Assembly: GCA_947095585.1 (NCBI GenBank)
Contig: OX352761.1
Span: 124,001-188,000 of the forward strand
DNA length: 64,000 nt
DNA from: Nephrocerus scutellatus
Lineage: Eukaryota; Arthropoda; Insecta; Diptera; Pipunculidae
Reading direction: 5' to 3'
This document shows, one piece after another, positions 10,061-20,665 of this stretch. The position numbers and the translations under genes are program-made. The first letter of the stretch is position 1; each line of letters begins with the position of its first letter. The notes under the pieces are model-generated. The model did not search any database. It had not been told where the DNA came from and saw only the letters and a program-made list of their open reading frames with translations.

Positions 10061-12304
10061 TCGCAGAATGCGATCGGTGCTCATCGTGTTTTCCAAAAGA
10101 CATCATTCTCATGTGTTGGACGGCCATCAGGTTATTATGCGGACATTGAAACTGGATGTCAGGTTCGAAGAAAATGCAACATTAGATTTGGTGTGAAATT
10201 CCATTTTAATTTTTTTTGTGATCTCTTGCAGGTTTATCACATGTGTGACGGTTTGGGACGTCAGTTCAGCTATTCGTGCCCGAACACTACTCTCTTCCAA
10301 CAGCGGATGTTGATCTGCGATCATTGGTACATGGTGAATTGTTCGAGAGCGGAAAGTGATTATGCGGCGAATTTGTTAATTGGTGAGTTCCACACGATTT
10401 TAAAAATCCCCATCCCAAAAGTATGCAAATTATGGCCACCTTCACCACAGTGTGATATTATCGTGCATACTTTTTGGAGATTTGCAGTTCTTTGCATTGA
10501 TATTTTTTCCCCTGTGGTAGGTCAACGTGACAAACCGTTTGTTGGTGAAGAAGAAAATCATTTGCGCACACCACGCCCCGATTTACTGGATCGACCATAC
10601 GCTCCAGACTACTCTGGAGAGTCTTTTAGGAATCAATACAAGGTCAGTTTGATACGTCAGTTAAAGAGTTATTTTGCATATTGACGTGAGTTTCGAAACA
10701 TCTCTCCGTTCCAGCAACTTCCTGCTATCCAGAATCAAATTATTGACTCAGATCAACGGAAGGATAGCGCAAAATTTCAACCGAATCCTCCACCATCACA
10801 GACACGTTGGAAAATCCCCACATTGAGTAGGGCAATTATCCCACCGTCGCAATCTTCACAAGCACGTCCGTCCACTACAAATCAAGCGCCAACTTCAAAT
10901 CCAACTCTATTGGCAACAAGACCTCAGGACACAGCAATCAACTCGTCGCCATCAAACCAACATTTGGATGAAGATCCTTCCGACTTAGGCACCAGTCACA
11001 GCACCCGCTATAATACCTCAGCCGACTTTACCTCGGACGAAAATAGAAAGCCATCTAAAGCGATGAGAAAATATTCCGCCACTACAACTGAGTTGCTGAA
11101 AATGCCCTCGCGAATCTATGAGCCACCATTTCTACATCCAATCTACAATCAGGACAATAAGCCGTCCACTGAAACTCCACTGCATACCTCCACAGCAACG
11201 CCATTCACTGCGCCAGCTACTTCGTCATTATTCAAAACAACAACAAAAATCACAACAAAGGGAAGACCACCTAGTCGGCAGACCACTGTAGCTGGGCAAC
11301 CTTTTGCGCCTTCGAGATTTGCTGGGGTAACGGCGACCGCTTCAACAAACACGGGACGCGACTCCAACTCATTGATCAACCAGACGCAGCGTAGCAATTA
11401 TGATTTTTCAAAGTTTCTCAGTCGGAATTCCGGCAATGAGCTACGAACTGCGACATCTGCTCGAGGATTCAAAGCTCCTCAGCTGCCGAAATCCACAAAG
11501 CCCATTAATCCACCGCTCAACACTACCACAACAACTCAAGCATCCATTGAATCCGTCCTTGATTACAGCGTTCCCTCGGCGAATGCGAATCGATTGTTGC
11601 TTCCACCGAAAATTGACAACTCCAACTCAAAATCCAACTCAAAATCCAACACAAAATCCAACTCAAACTCCAACTCCAAAGTAGATGCTCCAGCCAAAGA
11701 TCTTCTTCCGCCACATGAAGATTTCGTTATGCACGATACAGCGACAACGCAAGGACCGCCAATTTACTACGAATGGAAAGTACCCTCGAATGGACTGGAA
11801 CCACCAAAACTCGATCCGCCTATAGGTGTTGACGGCCGTACAGAAGAAGAGTCACTCAGATACGTTGCGAACGCAGACCAGGACAGATCCGCTACCACAA
11901 CGACGAGTTCATTTGTGCAAAACTCCTTTCTCAATAGTATAACGTCGAAATCTCAACGCTCCGTAGATTCCTCTACAGCCCGAACGCCTACTTCGCGTTC
12001 CATCAAAGACACTGCCCAGCCAGGAAACCTTAACGCTCCAACGAATGGCCGGAAGAAGCCCCTACCAACTGAACAGGATTTCCAACAACTGAGGAGGGAT
12101 TACCTAGTGCCCGATTATCTCTTCCCCTTGGAACCTGTAGGCCGAACAGGCTACGAACCCAACCCAGAAACGTTCAATTCATTCCAGTTGAAAATTCCAG
12201 AACGATCAAGTGACCAGCGATGGTATGGTGAGAACCCACAATGCCCGCAGTGTCATCCGTCTTATGTTAAGCCTGGCACGTGTGAGCCGTGTCTCAGGAG
12301 ATAA
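10061..12304 (+). CDS. Chitin-binding (CBM14/peritrophin-A) protein with long Ser/Thr/Pro-rich tail, 5' incomplete
   Basis: I model four exons: 10061-10162, 10232-10382, 10521-10642 and 10715-12304. All have GT-AG borders, and joined they give 654 residues plus a TAA stop. Residues 18-71 form a type-2 chitin-binding domain with six cysteines (C18, C33, C39, C50, C63, C71), the GYYAD motif and CDGLG. Each normally pairs in three disulphides and binds chitin in cuticle or peritrophic matrix, so the protein is probably secreted. The signal peptide should lie on an upstream exon that I could not find. Residues from about 110 onward are low-complexity (Thr, Ser, Pro, Asn), mucin-like, with an (NSNSKSNSK)-type repeat near 11620-11690. 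The last 20 residues hold a C-x2-C, C-x2-C pair (C635, C638, C648, C651). Open frames at 10043 and 10823 only read through introns. Domain call is strong; the exact orthologue is unknown. Confidence 0.88.
11614..11690 (+). repeat. 12-bp-type minisatellite inside the chitin-binding gene
   Basis: A run of TCCAACTCAAAA-like units encodes alternating Asn-Ser-Lys residues. It keeps the reading frame because the unit is a multiple of three. It is likely to vary in length between individuals. Confidence 0.8.
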
Positions 12305-12544
12305 GCACTTTTTCAGCACGAAGCATTAGAATTTAATTTTTATTTTTATGTAAATATTTAAATTGTTTGTCGTATTATTATTTTTGTAATTATTCTAATT
12401 TTTTATACAATAATTTTACCTTTAAGTGTTTTACTAAAAGCAACGGCCAACAGACAGAAACTGCACTGCACTGCTGTAATTAGCTTAATACTGAAGTTTT
12501 TTTTTTGTTGACAAATTGTTACTGAAAGTTGTAGGGTTGTCAAA

Positions 12545-12550
12545 AATAAA
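12545..12550 (+). promoter_or_regulatory. Candidate polyadenylation signal of the chitin-binding gene
   Basis: An AATAAA lies about 240 nt after the stop codon on the same strand. It is the first canonical hexamer I found downstream; AATAAT variants are closer. Use is inferred only. Confidence 0.4.
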
Positions 12551-12780
12551 TCTTTATTTGAAATATCAAAATAGAAAAGTTTTTCTCATTTATCTAAAGG
12601 TCTGCATTACAGAAATTATTGGCACACCAACACAAAATTATACTTCACGTCTCTTGATTCTACGATCGAAAGATAGATTTAGAGTCATTGATGTCGTTTC
12701 ACACATTTTAAGAGTGTGACGTTTCAAATCTCTGTGGAGTATTTCAAGTCAGAAGGGAGTACATATAAAAAATAACTCTA

Positions 12781-13485
12781 AGAGCTTTACAGAGACCCTA
12801 AATGCAGTGTCAGGTACAAAGGCAAAGACAGCACCACATTTACGAACAACAGAGGAGTGCGACAAGGGTGCGTTTTATCACCAATACTCTTTCTGATTGT
12901 CTTAGATGGTGTTATGAAAAAACTAATAGCGATGCACCGAATAGAATTCAATAGCACCCTTTCCTGAAGTTAAAAGATTTCGATTACGCTGACGATGATT
13001 GCCCCAACTTTCATTGAAATTAAATTGAAGCTGATCTTTAATGCACAGAAAGTCGGACTTAAGGTGAATATGAGTAAAACAAAATTACTGCTAATAAGAA
13101 TCCCAACAATCATGCTTCCGATGACAATAGGAACCTAGGAAGTGAGTTATATAAAGACTGCGGGCGATATAATATCACGAATCAACTAAGCCAGTCATGC
13201 GTTCCTCAGACTAAACAAATTATGGCGCTCGCGAATAATATCAAGACGCACCAAACTTAACGTCTTTGATTCAAGCGTAAAATCTGTCCTCTATGGATGC
13301 GAAACTTGGAGAGTAACACAATCATCATCAAAGAGACTCCAAGTGTTCATCAATAAATGTCTAAGAAGAGTATGTATAATCTTTTGGCTCAACTCGATAT
13401 CCAACGAGATTCATTCTTCGAGGCTTCTCTCTGGAGGGTATTGCTGTCCGGAAATTCTTATCGAAGCATTACACTGGTGTCATGT
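12781..13485 (+). pseudogene. LINE reverse-transcriptase remnant
   Basis: Conserved non-LTR reverse-transcriptase text is spread over several frames. GVRQGCVLSPILFLIVLDG is near 12855-12915, a broken DYADD region is near 12973-13000, KVGLKVNMSKTKLLL near 13050-13090, and SVKSVLYGCETWRVTQSS near 13273-13330. RLQVFINKCLRRVCIIFW follows. The catalytic Y-x-D-D has been disrupted by frameshifts. The wording is that of RTE-like insect LINEs (clade not certain). Ends are approximate. Confidence 0.8.
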
Positions 13486-13633
13486 AGTTGAGATTAGTCA
13501 GTTCTTGCTTTAGCGTTTGAACTGTCGCATAACCGTATTTGCCACTTTCTGTTTGCCAAATATATCTATTGGAATGAGGTAGAGCAAAACTTCTACGGCG
13601 CGAGTTGATGTATATCTCAGCGGCCAGCTTATA

Positions 13634-13651
13634 AACATATATATATATATG
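13634..13651. repeat. (AT)n microsatellite
   Basis: A short alternating A/T run lies in non-coding sequence. Confidence 0.7.
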
Positions 13652-13834
13652 CACCTTCTCCATTATGTTTTAAATATATAACTTTTCCCAGATCTAATAT
13701 GGCTTAATATATTGATAGACTTGTAGATATTAAAAATATTTCAAATTTTGAAACAAAATGAATTGCAATTGATCCGAGTTATGAATCTGATTCATAGTTG
13801 ATACTTTCTGATAAACAGTGAGACACTGTTGTGA

Positions 13835-14194
13835 TAAAAAAAATTTGGAGAAAATCGGGTTAATTTTTTTTAAAAAAATTGTATGGGGCCCACGACTCCG
13901 GGGCCCGGGGTCTCCAAATTTTTTACAAAAAGTGTTGTCCATCGGAGATACACACGTATATAAAATTTGAAGAAAAACGGGTAAATTTTGTAAAATATTT
14001 GTATGGTACCCCCCCGACCCCGAGGCCCGAGAGACCTCAATAGTGTTGTAGATAGTGTTGTCATCGGAGATATGCATGTGTGCAAAATTTCAATGAAATC
14101 GGACTTTGGGAAGGGGGTTAAAAATTAATCGCAAGATTCCACGACAAGCAAACAAACAAACAAACAAACACACGGGCACGCGAAGTTAATATAG
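13835..14194 (-). mobile_element. Non-autonomous repeat with ~120-bp internal sub-repeats, copy 1
   Basis: Sub-repeats of about 120 bp carry the words AAATTTGAAGAAAATCGGG, TTTGTATGG, CCCCGACCCCG and TCGGAGATACACA. They recur at about 13843, 13965 and 14082. The right end is a (CAAA)n run and then CACGGGCACGCGAAGTTAAT and ATAGAGAATTT. Read on the minus strand the element begins TCTCTATATTAACTTCGCGT. No protein is encoded. The family has further copies or pieces at 14240, 19128, 20336, 21911 and 45506. Confidence 0.7.
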
Positions 14195-14239
14195 AGAATT
14201 TAAAAGCAGCCCATAAATTAAAAATGTTCTTTTAAATTC

Positions 14240-14572
14240 TAAATCGCAGGTACACATGTGTATAAAATTTGAAGAAAATCGGGTACTTTTTTTAGAAAAT
14301 TTGTATGGGTGGGCCACGACCACGGGGCCCGATCAATTCCACATTTTTGCAAAAAGTTTTGTCCATCTGATTAACATGTGCGTATAAAATTTGAAGAAAA
14401 GCGGGTAAACTTTGTAAAATATTTGTATAGGAGCCCACCGACCTCCGAAAGTGTTATCATCGGAGATACACATGTGTGCAAAGTTTGAATAAAATCGGGC
14501 TTAGGAAGTATGTTAAAAATTGATCACAAGATTTGCCACAAACACACGAGCACGCGAAGTTAATATAGAGAA
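14240..14572 (-). mobile_element. Non-autonomous repeat with ~120-bp internal sub-repeats, copy 2
   Basis: This second copy of the family lies in the same orientation about 45 bp beyond copy 1. It again has three sub-repeats and the ACGAGCACGCGAAGTTAAT plus ATAGAGAATTT right end. The two copies may be a local duplication or two insertions. Confidence 0.7.
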
Positions 14573-15843
14573 TTTAATAAAATTAAAGCATCGATTAAGC
14601 AAAGCCGTAACATTAGAGGTTAAACAATAGCTGTATTCCATTATTCCTTCCAAAGTCTGACGAAGTAGTTGTGATAAGTGAGACACTGTTGTGACTCAAT
14701 CTTAAGTGAGACACTGTTAAGTGAGTGAGTGGAATATAATCATCATGGTCTGTAATATCTGGAACAAAGCACTTTCTCAAGCGATTCGCATGAAATTCGG
14801 AACGTAGGACTAAGATGCGACTAAAGACTTGTTCCTATGGAAATTCTGGAATATGATCATTATGGTCCGACACAGCCTACCATGCTCTTTTTTTTTATAT
14901 AACCGAAAACATACTACATAGTTCCCAGAAGCCTCCTTGCATCTTGAATCACACCAAGGATTTTTCTTCGGCTTGATACATCTTTTTTAATAAAACCAAC
15001 CACTGCAGTTACACAATATATGAAAACTTTGCTATTTATTTTATTTTGCATTGATTTTTTAACTCTCTTTTCTAACTTTTCTTATTTATGTATTTTTTGT
15101 TCTTGTGAATTATGTTTACGCTTAATATAAAGCACATAAATGAGTATATGAGAATAAAATTATTTATAGAGATTATGTTGATTGGTAGCAGCTTTTACAA
15201 CTACCACTGCCAGACTACTACAACAGATTGTTTTTGCGAGATTTTTACAATGTAATATTTTATTTTTCTCAATTCTTATAGGTAAATCGTTTTTTTTCTT
15301 TCTTTTTACACAAATCTTGGCATTAGTTTTTCTTGCAACATTCTCACGCTCTTATTATTATACAAAAGATAAAAAGAATTATTTTTTTTGTTTTCGGTAA
15401 CACGTGGGAGCTTAAAACTGATGATTATTTTTGTTTTAAAAAAATGCAGATTCACTCAAAAACGAAATATTCGAGAAAGTAAACAAATTGAAAAAATAAA
15501 CACTAAACAAAATATACATTAATTGATAATGAATAAATAAAACTAAACATAATGACAAACTTTTTCTTTCAAATCTACATAAGCAAAACAAACTATATAA
15601 GCGAAATATTAATGAATAATTTTTAAGGCACTTTTTGTTGATTTTTAATCTGTGTATAAATGTAGAAATGTTAATTTTGGTAAAATGCATTAGGAGAAGA
15701 AGGTTATAACAGTATATTAGTATTTTGTTTAATAATAAAATTTTATCTTTTGTGAAAAAAATTTATTTTGTTTTTTTTTTAATATTTTATACAAAATACT
15801 CGCGCATTTGTTGTTTAAAATTTTGTATATAAATTTAATTTAA
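14573..15843. other. AT-rich intergenic sequence
   Basis: No supported gene. Copies of a small inverted-repeat word around GTGAGACACTGTT occur at about 14677 and 14707 (see findings). From about 15000 to 15840 the sequence is very AT-rich with open frames made of hydrophobic codons, which I regard as chance. It includes candidate 3' flanking sequence of the minus-strand gene that ends at 15874. Confidence 0.4.
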
Positions 15844-15849
15844 TTTATT
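15844..15849 (-). promoter_or_regulatory. Candidate polyadenylation signal
   Basis: Read on the minus strand this is AATAAA, about 25 nt after the stop codon of the fibronectin-III-like gene. Several further AT-rich hexamers follow within 120 nt. Confidence 0.5.
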
Positions 15850-15873
15850 GTTGTTCTTGTATTGACTAGCATT

Positions 15874-17834
15874 TTAGGCACGGTAGCAATCAAGCCCCGC
15901 GACAGCTAACTGTGCTGTTTGTGGGCACGTCGGTTCGTAGAAGTAAACGCTTGGTGTCCATTTTTTTTCCGATCGTTCTGCAGGATCTGGAGCCGGACAG
16001 GAGAGTCTCTGTACGGTGGATGTCGACGCTGTTACTCTGTTGTCGGTATTCTGATTGGATTTTTTTCTTTTAAACGCCCCAAAGACGCTGTCTAAATAGC
16101 CGCCAGCTTGGAACTGCTGCGGCACAGCGTTGAGAACAATTTTATGAGGCACATTAACGTCAATTTCACAGATAACAGCAGCGGTAAATGATGGATCATA
16201 GTAGCTATTTGTCAGATGTCCATCAACAAATACCTTAATCGTTGTGGAGAAAGAATTCAGAAAATTACACTCTCAACTGGGTCTAGACAAACTCCATCGA
16301 ACTCACTTGATAACCTTCAATGCCTTTGCGATCATGGGTACACCATCGAACGAACAATGAACATGGACCTAGTTCTCGGACACTTTTAATAGTAACTGGA
16401 TAAGCGGCGCCACAGGATCTGCTGCAAGTATCATTACTTCTTTGGCCAAACTTGAACCAGAAAAATAAAATAAAATGGGAAATTCTGTTATCAAGTGGCT
16501 AACTTTATTATTCCTCACTGTTATACCTTCTCGCATATTATTTCTTGACGGGCTTCCTTCATGTCATGCATGTCACACAGGAGTGAGTCAACGAAGGTTT
16601 TCTACAAAAAGAGATAGAGGAATTTTGATTGTAAATATTTCCAACCAATAGATAATCACTATACTCACTAGTTCGGCGCATTTTCCTGTGTGCACGCCTG
16701 TTGGAACTACAGCGGTGCCACCTCCACCGGCAACTCCTTTTTGCCCCCCTACTTCGGTGATACCATCATCTTCGCCTTTGGCAAGTTTGACTGGTTCCTC
16801 GTCGTCATCAAATGTTATCTTGTGATGTTCCAGAACTTCCTCCTTATCCCACATTGCGAAGCTTTGCGAGGATTTAATGGCCATGTCGTCATCTTCACTT
16901 AGTTTAGATTTACTTTTTCGACCTGTCTTAGGCCTTGCCAGGCCTTCAATCCCAACGCCTTCAGTGGCGTCGTCGTCTTGAGTTGATTTTGATTTACCCT
17001 TTCTACCTGCCCTATCCATAGCCTGGCCGTTGTTGTCATCTCTAACAGTTCCAACTGTCAAATTGCCAGACTTTTCCATTTTCTCTTTGGCTTTTTTTTC
17101 AGAAAGGAATCTGCTGCGCTGCACTGTTGCACAGATATCGTCTGTACTTGGAGATATCTGCGTGCCTGCCGCCATATGGCTGAGTGATGTTCTTGGCGTT
17201 AAAAGATTACAAATTTCTCGCAATAGTTTGACAATTTCTTCGGTGTCGGCACGAGTGTCGGTGCTTTCTGATGGTCTAACACTTTCTCCAGAACTCTCTT
17301 GGCACATACAAGGACACGTCCTTTGTGGTATATTTTGGTGGCAGTAGCGTTGTGATGACTGTTCGGAGTCATGATAGCGGCAGCCTCCTTGATAATGTTC
17401 AGTGTCGCAGTAGTTGCCTTCTTCGGACCCCGATCTAGGAGTGAAGTAATCGTCTTCCGAGTGGAGGCATCGTTGATTTCTTTTCATTGTATTGTCTTCT
17501 ACTATGTTTTGCCCTTGTTCTTCTTCTCTGTTTCTCTGCTCGTGTTCTTTGTTTTCTTCTTCTTTATATACTTCGTCCTTTTCTTCTCTATCCTGCTGTT
17601 GTTCTTCGTTATGTTCTTCTTGTTGTTTTTGTTTGCTCACAGATTCTCCTTTATCGACGCCTGGTGTTGTGACTGCGGTTAATGTATAGATGTGCACATT
17701 TGTGAGCGACCAAGGTTTGACTTCTACAATTTTTGGTGCTTTTTCATTTAAATTCGGGTGATTTCGGTTACAAATAATTTGGCTTTGTTGACTTGTTGTT
17801 GTTGTTGTTGTTGATCCAATTGTTGTCGATTGCC
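15874..17834 (-). CDS. Acidic low-complexity protein with C-terminal fibronectin-III-like domain, 5' incomplete
   Basis: I model four exons, in order 17834-16669, 16601-16527, 16450-16307 and 16233-15874. All have GT-AG borders, and the last three junctions are phase 0; together they give 580 residues and a TAA stop. The first exon starts after an AATTTCCAG acceptor, so upstream exons probably exist; an in-frame ATG at 17859 is the alternative start. Residues 1-110 are Thr/Gln/Glu-rich. A Cys/His patch (near 17360-17300) and acidic-basic repeats (KGKSKSTQDDD, GRKSKSKLSEDDD) follow. The 25-residue second exon reads KTFVDSLLCDMHDMKEARQE. The last two exons build a fibronectin-III-like fold (VTIKSV...LFVRWC...GYQ-VFVDGHL...KIVLNAV), a domain that usually binds proteins. 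No signal peptide or membrane segment is visible. The function is unknown and I do not recognise the orthologue. Confidence 0.75.
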
Positions 17835-18193
17835 CTGGAAATTTTAAAAGTGATTTCAATTTTTTGTTTTTATGAAATATGTGTGTATTTGTAAAAAAAA
17901 TAAATAAACATCGATTACTTGGATAGATTTTTTTTGAAAGTTTTTGACTTTTCGTTTTTGTTTGGCGAGATGATTTGGATTTTGGTCTAAACTACAGCGT
18001 CCTATTAATCAATTCACCATTAAGACGATACACTCTAAAAACCCCAGGGAGCTATACGACTCCGTTTTGATATTCTCTTAGGTAATTTCTATCTCGGGTA
18101 AAGCTAAATTTTTTATATTGGTTTTAATGCAAAGTTTTCTTATGGAAGTTATATCTTGAAACAATAAAAAATGCTATTCTATAAAAAAATAAT
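17835..18193. other. Upstream intron or flank of the FN3-like gene
   Basis: On the minus strand this is AT-rich sequence leading to the TTTCCAG acceptor. I see no further coding exon here. Confidence 0.4.
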
Positions 18194-18308
18194 GTGGGCT
18201 CCGTGGTTCAATGGATAAGTGCATGGCTTCTGAGCAATAGATTCGTGGTTCGAATCCAAAAGTATTTTTGACGGTGTCATACCTCTCGCGAATGTCTGAC
18301 AAACGTCC
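18194..18308 (+). mobile_element. tRNA-derived SINE, 5' head fragment
   Basis: It starts GTGGGCTCCGTGGTTCAATGG, contains a B-box-like GTGGTTCGAATCC, and continues into CACGGTGTCATACCTCTCGC-like family sequence ending GACAAACGTCC. This matches the 5' half of the near-complete SINE at 30661-30959. It stops abruptly where the ~150-bp satellite begins. Confidence 0.8.
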
Positions 18309-18760
18309 ATCATACGCGACACGCGTCTCACGCAGAATATAAAATATCCTATTTTGGACTTAGATACTCACAAAATTTCAGCTCCCTATATCGTGTGGAA
18401 GGTGATTAAAAATAACCTTAAAGAAGACGAAAAAGAAAACAAAAATTTTAACCCATCACACGCGCCACACGTGAGACGCTTCTCACGCAGAATATTAAAA
18501 ATCCTATTTTGGACTTAGATACTCACAAAGTTTCAGATCTCTAGATCGTGTGGAAGGTGGTTAAAAAGACCACAAAGAAGTTGAAAAAACAAATGTGTTA
18601 ACTCATCATACGCGTGACACGAAACACGCGACTCACGCGGAATATAAAAAATGCTATTTTAGACTTAGCTTCTCACAAAATTTCAGCTATCGAAATCGTG
18701 TGGAAGGTGGTTAAAAAGGATCACAAAGAAGTCGAAAATACAGACAAAAAGTGGTCAAGT
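18309..18760. repeat. ~150-bp satellite, three tandem units
   Basis: Three tandem units share ACACGCG-rich starts, CTCACGC(A/G)GAATAT, CCTATTTTGGACTTAGATAC, CTCACAAA(A/G)TTTCAG, TCGTGTGGAAGGTG and AAAGAAG. The GACTTAG word falls at about 18357, 18512 and 18662, giving periods of 155 and 150 bp. Diverged relatives lie at 46205-46485 and, inverted, at 50110-50235. Confidence 0.85.
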
Positions 18761-19127
18761 CAAGTTAAGAACAAGTTTTTTAAAAGTAAAAAAAATTTCA
18801 ATCGGGATATATGTATGTGGGATGTTCTCGGCATAAGTTTTTAATGAAAAGTCCGATTTCAAAAATTCTTTGACTAATATGATCGGTTTAAGATTCGCTT
18901 AAACGACAGGAGACAGTATTCGGTTTTAGAAGCGTTAAATTCTACCCGATTGTTTTCTCTCCATTTTATTATGCTATCAATGTAAGAACTGGACGTAGCT
19001 GTTTAAGTTCCATGTGAGAGGTGGATGGACTTATATGAGAAGCTGAGAATGCTGTAGTCAGCAAAAGAATGAATTGGATTGGAAGTAATCGACAAAAGAT
19101 AATTAATAAAGAAACAAACCATACAAA
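18761..19127. other. No recognisable gene
   Basis: No supported coding sequence. A patch near 18799-18835 resembles nucleotide sequence at 1689-1727 and is probably another old LINE scrap. Confidence 0.4.
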
Positions 19128-19480
19128 TTAAAATTTTTCGTATAAATTCTCTAATCGCAAAGTTTAAACAAAATCGGATTACTTTTTAATAAAAAAATTA
19201 TGGGAGCGCCTAGGCCCTGGGGCCTGATTACTTCCAAATTTTTACGGAAAGTTTTGTTTGGAGATACACTTCCTTTTACTACAAAAAGTGTTGTCCATTG
19301 GATTAAATACGTGTGCATAAAATTCGAAGAGAATCGGGTGAATTTTTAAAAAAATATGTATGTGGCACTCGACCCGGAGACCAATCACTGAAAATTAAAA
19401 TTTTTCGTGTAAATTCTCTAATCGGGAATACACAATGTGAAGTTTGAATAAAATCTACCCCATCTACCCGAAATTATTAA
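19128..19480. mobile_element. Non-autonomous ~120-bp sub-repeat family, partial copies
   Basis: The word AAATTAAAATTTTTCGTATA followed by AATTCTCTAATCG occurs at about 19128, and a variant at about 19389. Between and after them are the ATCGGGTGAATTT, CCCTGGGGCC and AAGTGTTGTCCAT words of the family seen at 13.8 kb. At least two incomplete units are present. Confidence 0.6.
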
Positions 19481-19558
19481 TAATTTTTGTTAGAGTACCA
19501 ATGAAAGTGGGTGTTTCTTATCAAAAATGAGCGTGGCCTTTCGAATTTTTATCGTTAA

Positions 19559-20335
19559 AAACACCAAAGTGGGCGTGGCTTGATGAATAATGGGCGTGGC
19601 CAGTCGATATTTTTACGAAATAAAAATCCCAAGTGGGCGTGGCTTGATGAATAATGGGCGTGGCCAGTCAATATTTTTACGAAATAAAAATCCCAAGTGG
19701 GCGGGGCTATTTGTAATTTGTGCATTAAAAAACTCCCAAATGGGCGTGGCCAACGAAAGTGGGTGTGTCTTATCAAAAATGGGCGTGGCCTTTAATTTTT
19801 TTTTGATAAAAACATAAAAGTGGGCGTGGCTTGATGAATAATGGGCGTGGCCAGTCGATATTTTTACGAAATAAAAATCCCAAGTGGGCGGGGCTATGTG
19901 TAATTTGTGCATTAAAAACTCCCAAATGGGCGTGGCCAACGAAAGTGGGTGTGTCTTATCAAAAATGGGCGTGGCCTTTAAATTTTTATCGATAAAAACA
20001 CCAAAGTGGGCGTGGCTTGTTGAAAAATGGGCGTGGTCAGTCGATTTTTTACGGAATAAAAAACCCAAGTGGGCGTGATTGCTGAAAGTGGGCGGGGCTA
20101 TGTGAACTTTTGCATATAAAAACACCAAAATGGGCGTGGCCAATTAAAGTCGGGCGTGTCCTTAAAAATGTTTATTGATAAAAACACCAAAGTGGGCGTG
20201 GCTTGTTGAGAAATGGGCGTGGTCAGTCGAATTTTTCGGAATAAATAAACCAAATGGGCGTGTATTACTGAAAATGGGCGGGACTCTGTCTTATTTTGGC
20301 GTGAAAAACGACTTTTTGAAAGTGGGCGTGGCCGA
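19559..20335. repeat. GGGCGTGG-rich satellite with 186-bp period
   Basis: The block is built of short units centred on AAGTGGGCGTGGC and AATGGGCGTGGCC, each followed by AT-rich spacer. The ACACCAAAGTGGGCGTGGCT landmark gives GGGCGTGG at 19571, 19822, 20008 and 20194. The last two intervals are both 186 bp, and the first is longer by an internal ~65-bp duplication. I count about 16 exact GGGCGTGG words plus several GGGCGGGG or single-base variants. Because 186 is divisible by three, an open frame (19613-20143, -) runs through it; I treat that as a by-product, not a gene. Confidence 0.9.
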
Positions 20336-20480
20336 CCACTGGGCCCGATTACTTTCAAATTTTTACAAAAAGTGTTATGCATCGGAGATACACATGCGTA
20401 GAGGATTTGAAAAAATCGGGTTTTTTTTTTATAAAATTTGTATGGGTGCCCCCCGACCCAGGAGCCCAAGGTTAATCTTT
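20336..20480. mobile_element. Non-autonomous ~120-bp sub-repeat family, single unit
   Basis: One unit carries GGGCCCGATTACTTTCAAAT, AAGTGTTATGCATCGGAGAT, ATCGGGTTTTTT, TTTGTATGGG and CCCCCCGACCCAGGAGCCC. It directly abuts the GGGCGTGG satellite. Confidence 0.65.
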
Positions 20481-20575
20481 TGACAAAATATTCCAATTGA
20501 GAATTGATAGGCTGACCTGAAAGCGAGTCTTAATGAAGAATTTACCATGAACGGTTAGATTTACATTTATCAAAT

Positions 20576-20581
20576 TTTATT
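20576..20581 (-). promoter_or_regulatory. Candidate polyadenylation signal
   Basis: On the minus strand this reads AATAAA, about 85 nt after the stop of the acidic 316-residue ORF. Another AATAAA overlaps the stop codon itself. Confidence 0.45.
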
Positions 20582-20665
20582 ATTTTACATGAACTATAAC
20601 TGCAAGACAAGAACCCCATCACCAAGTAGTAAATTGTGGACAACATCTTCCTGTGATGCGTATGT

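Noticed and set aside
11149..11714. Open frames antisense to or out of frame with the chitin-binding gene
   Set aside because: They are shadows of the low-complexity coding repeat.
19613..20143. 176-codon minus-strand frame with repetitive Ala-His-Pro text
   Set aside because: It is the translation of the GGGCGTGG satellite; the frame stays open because the period is divisible by three. No start context, splice sites or family support.
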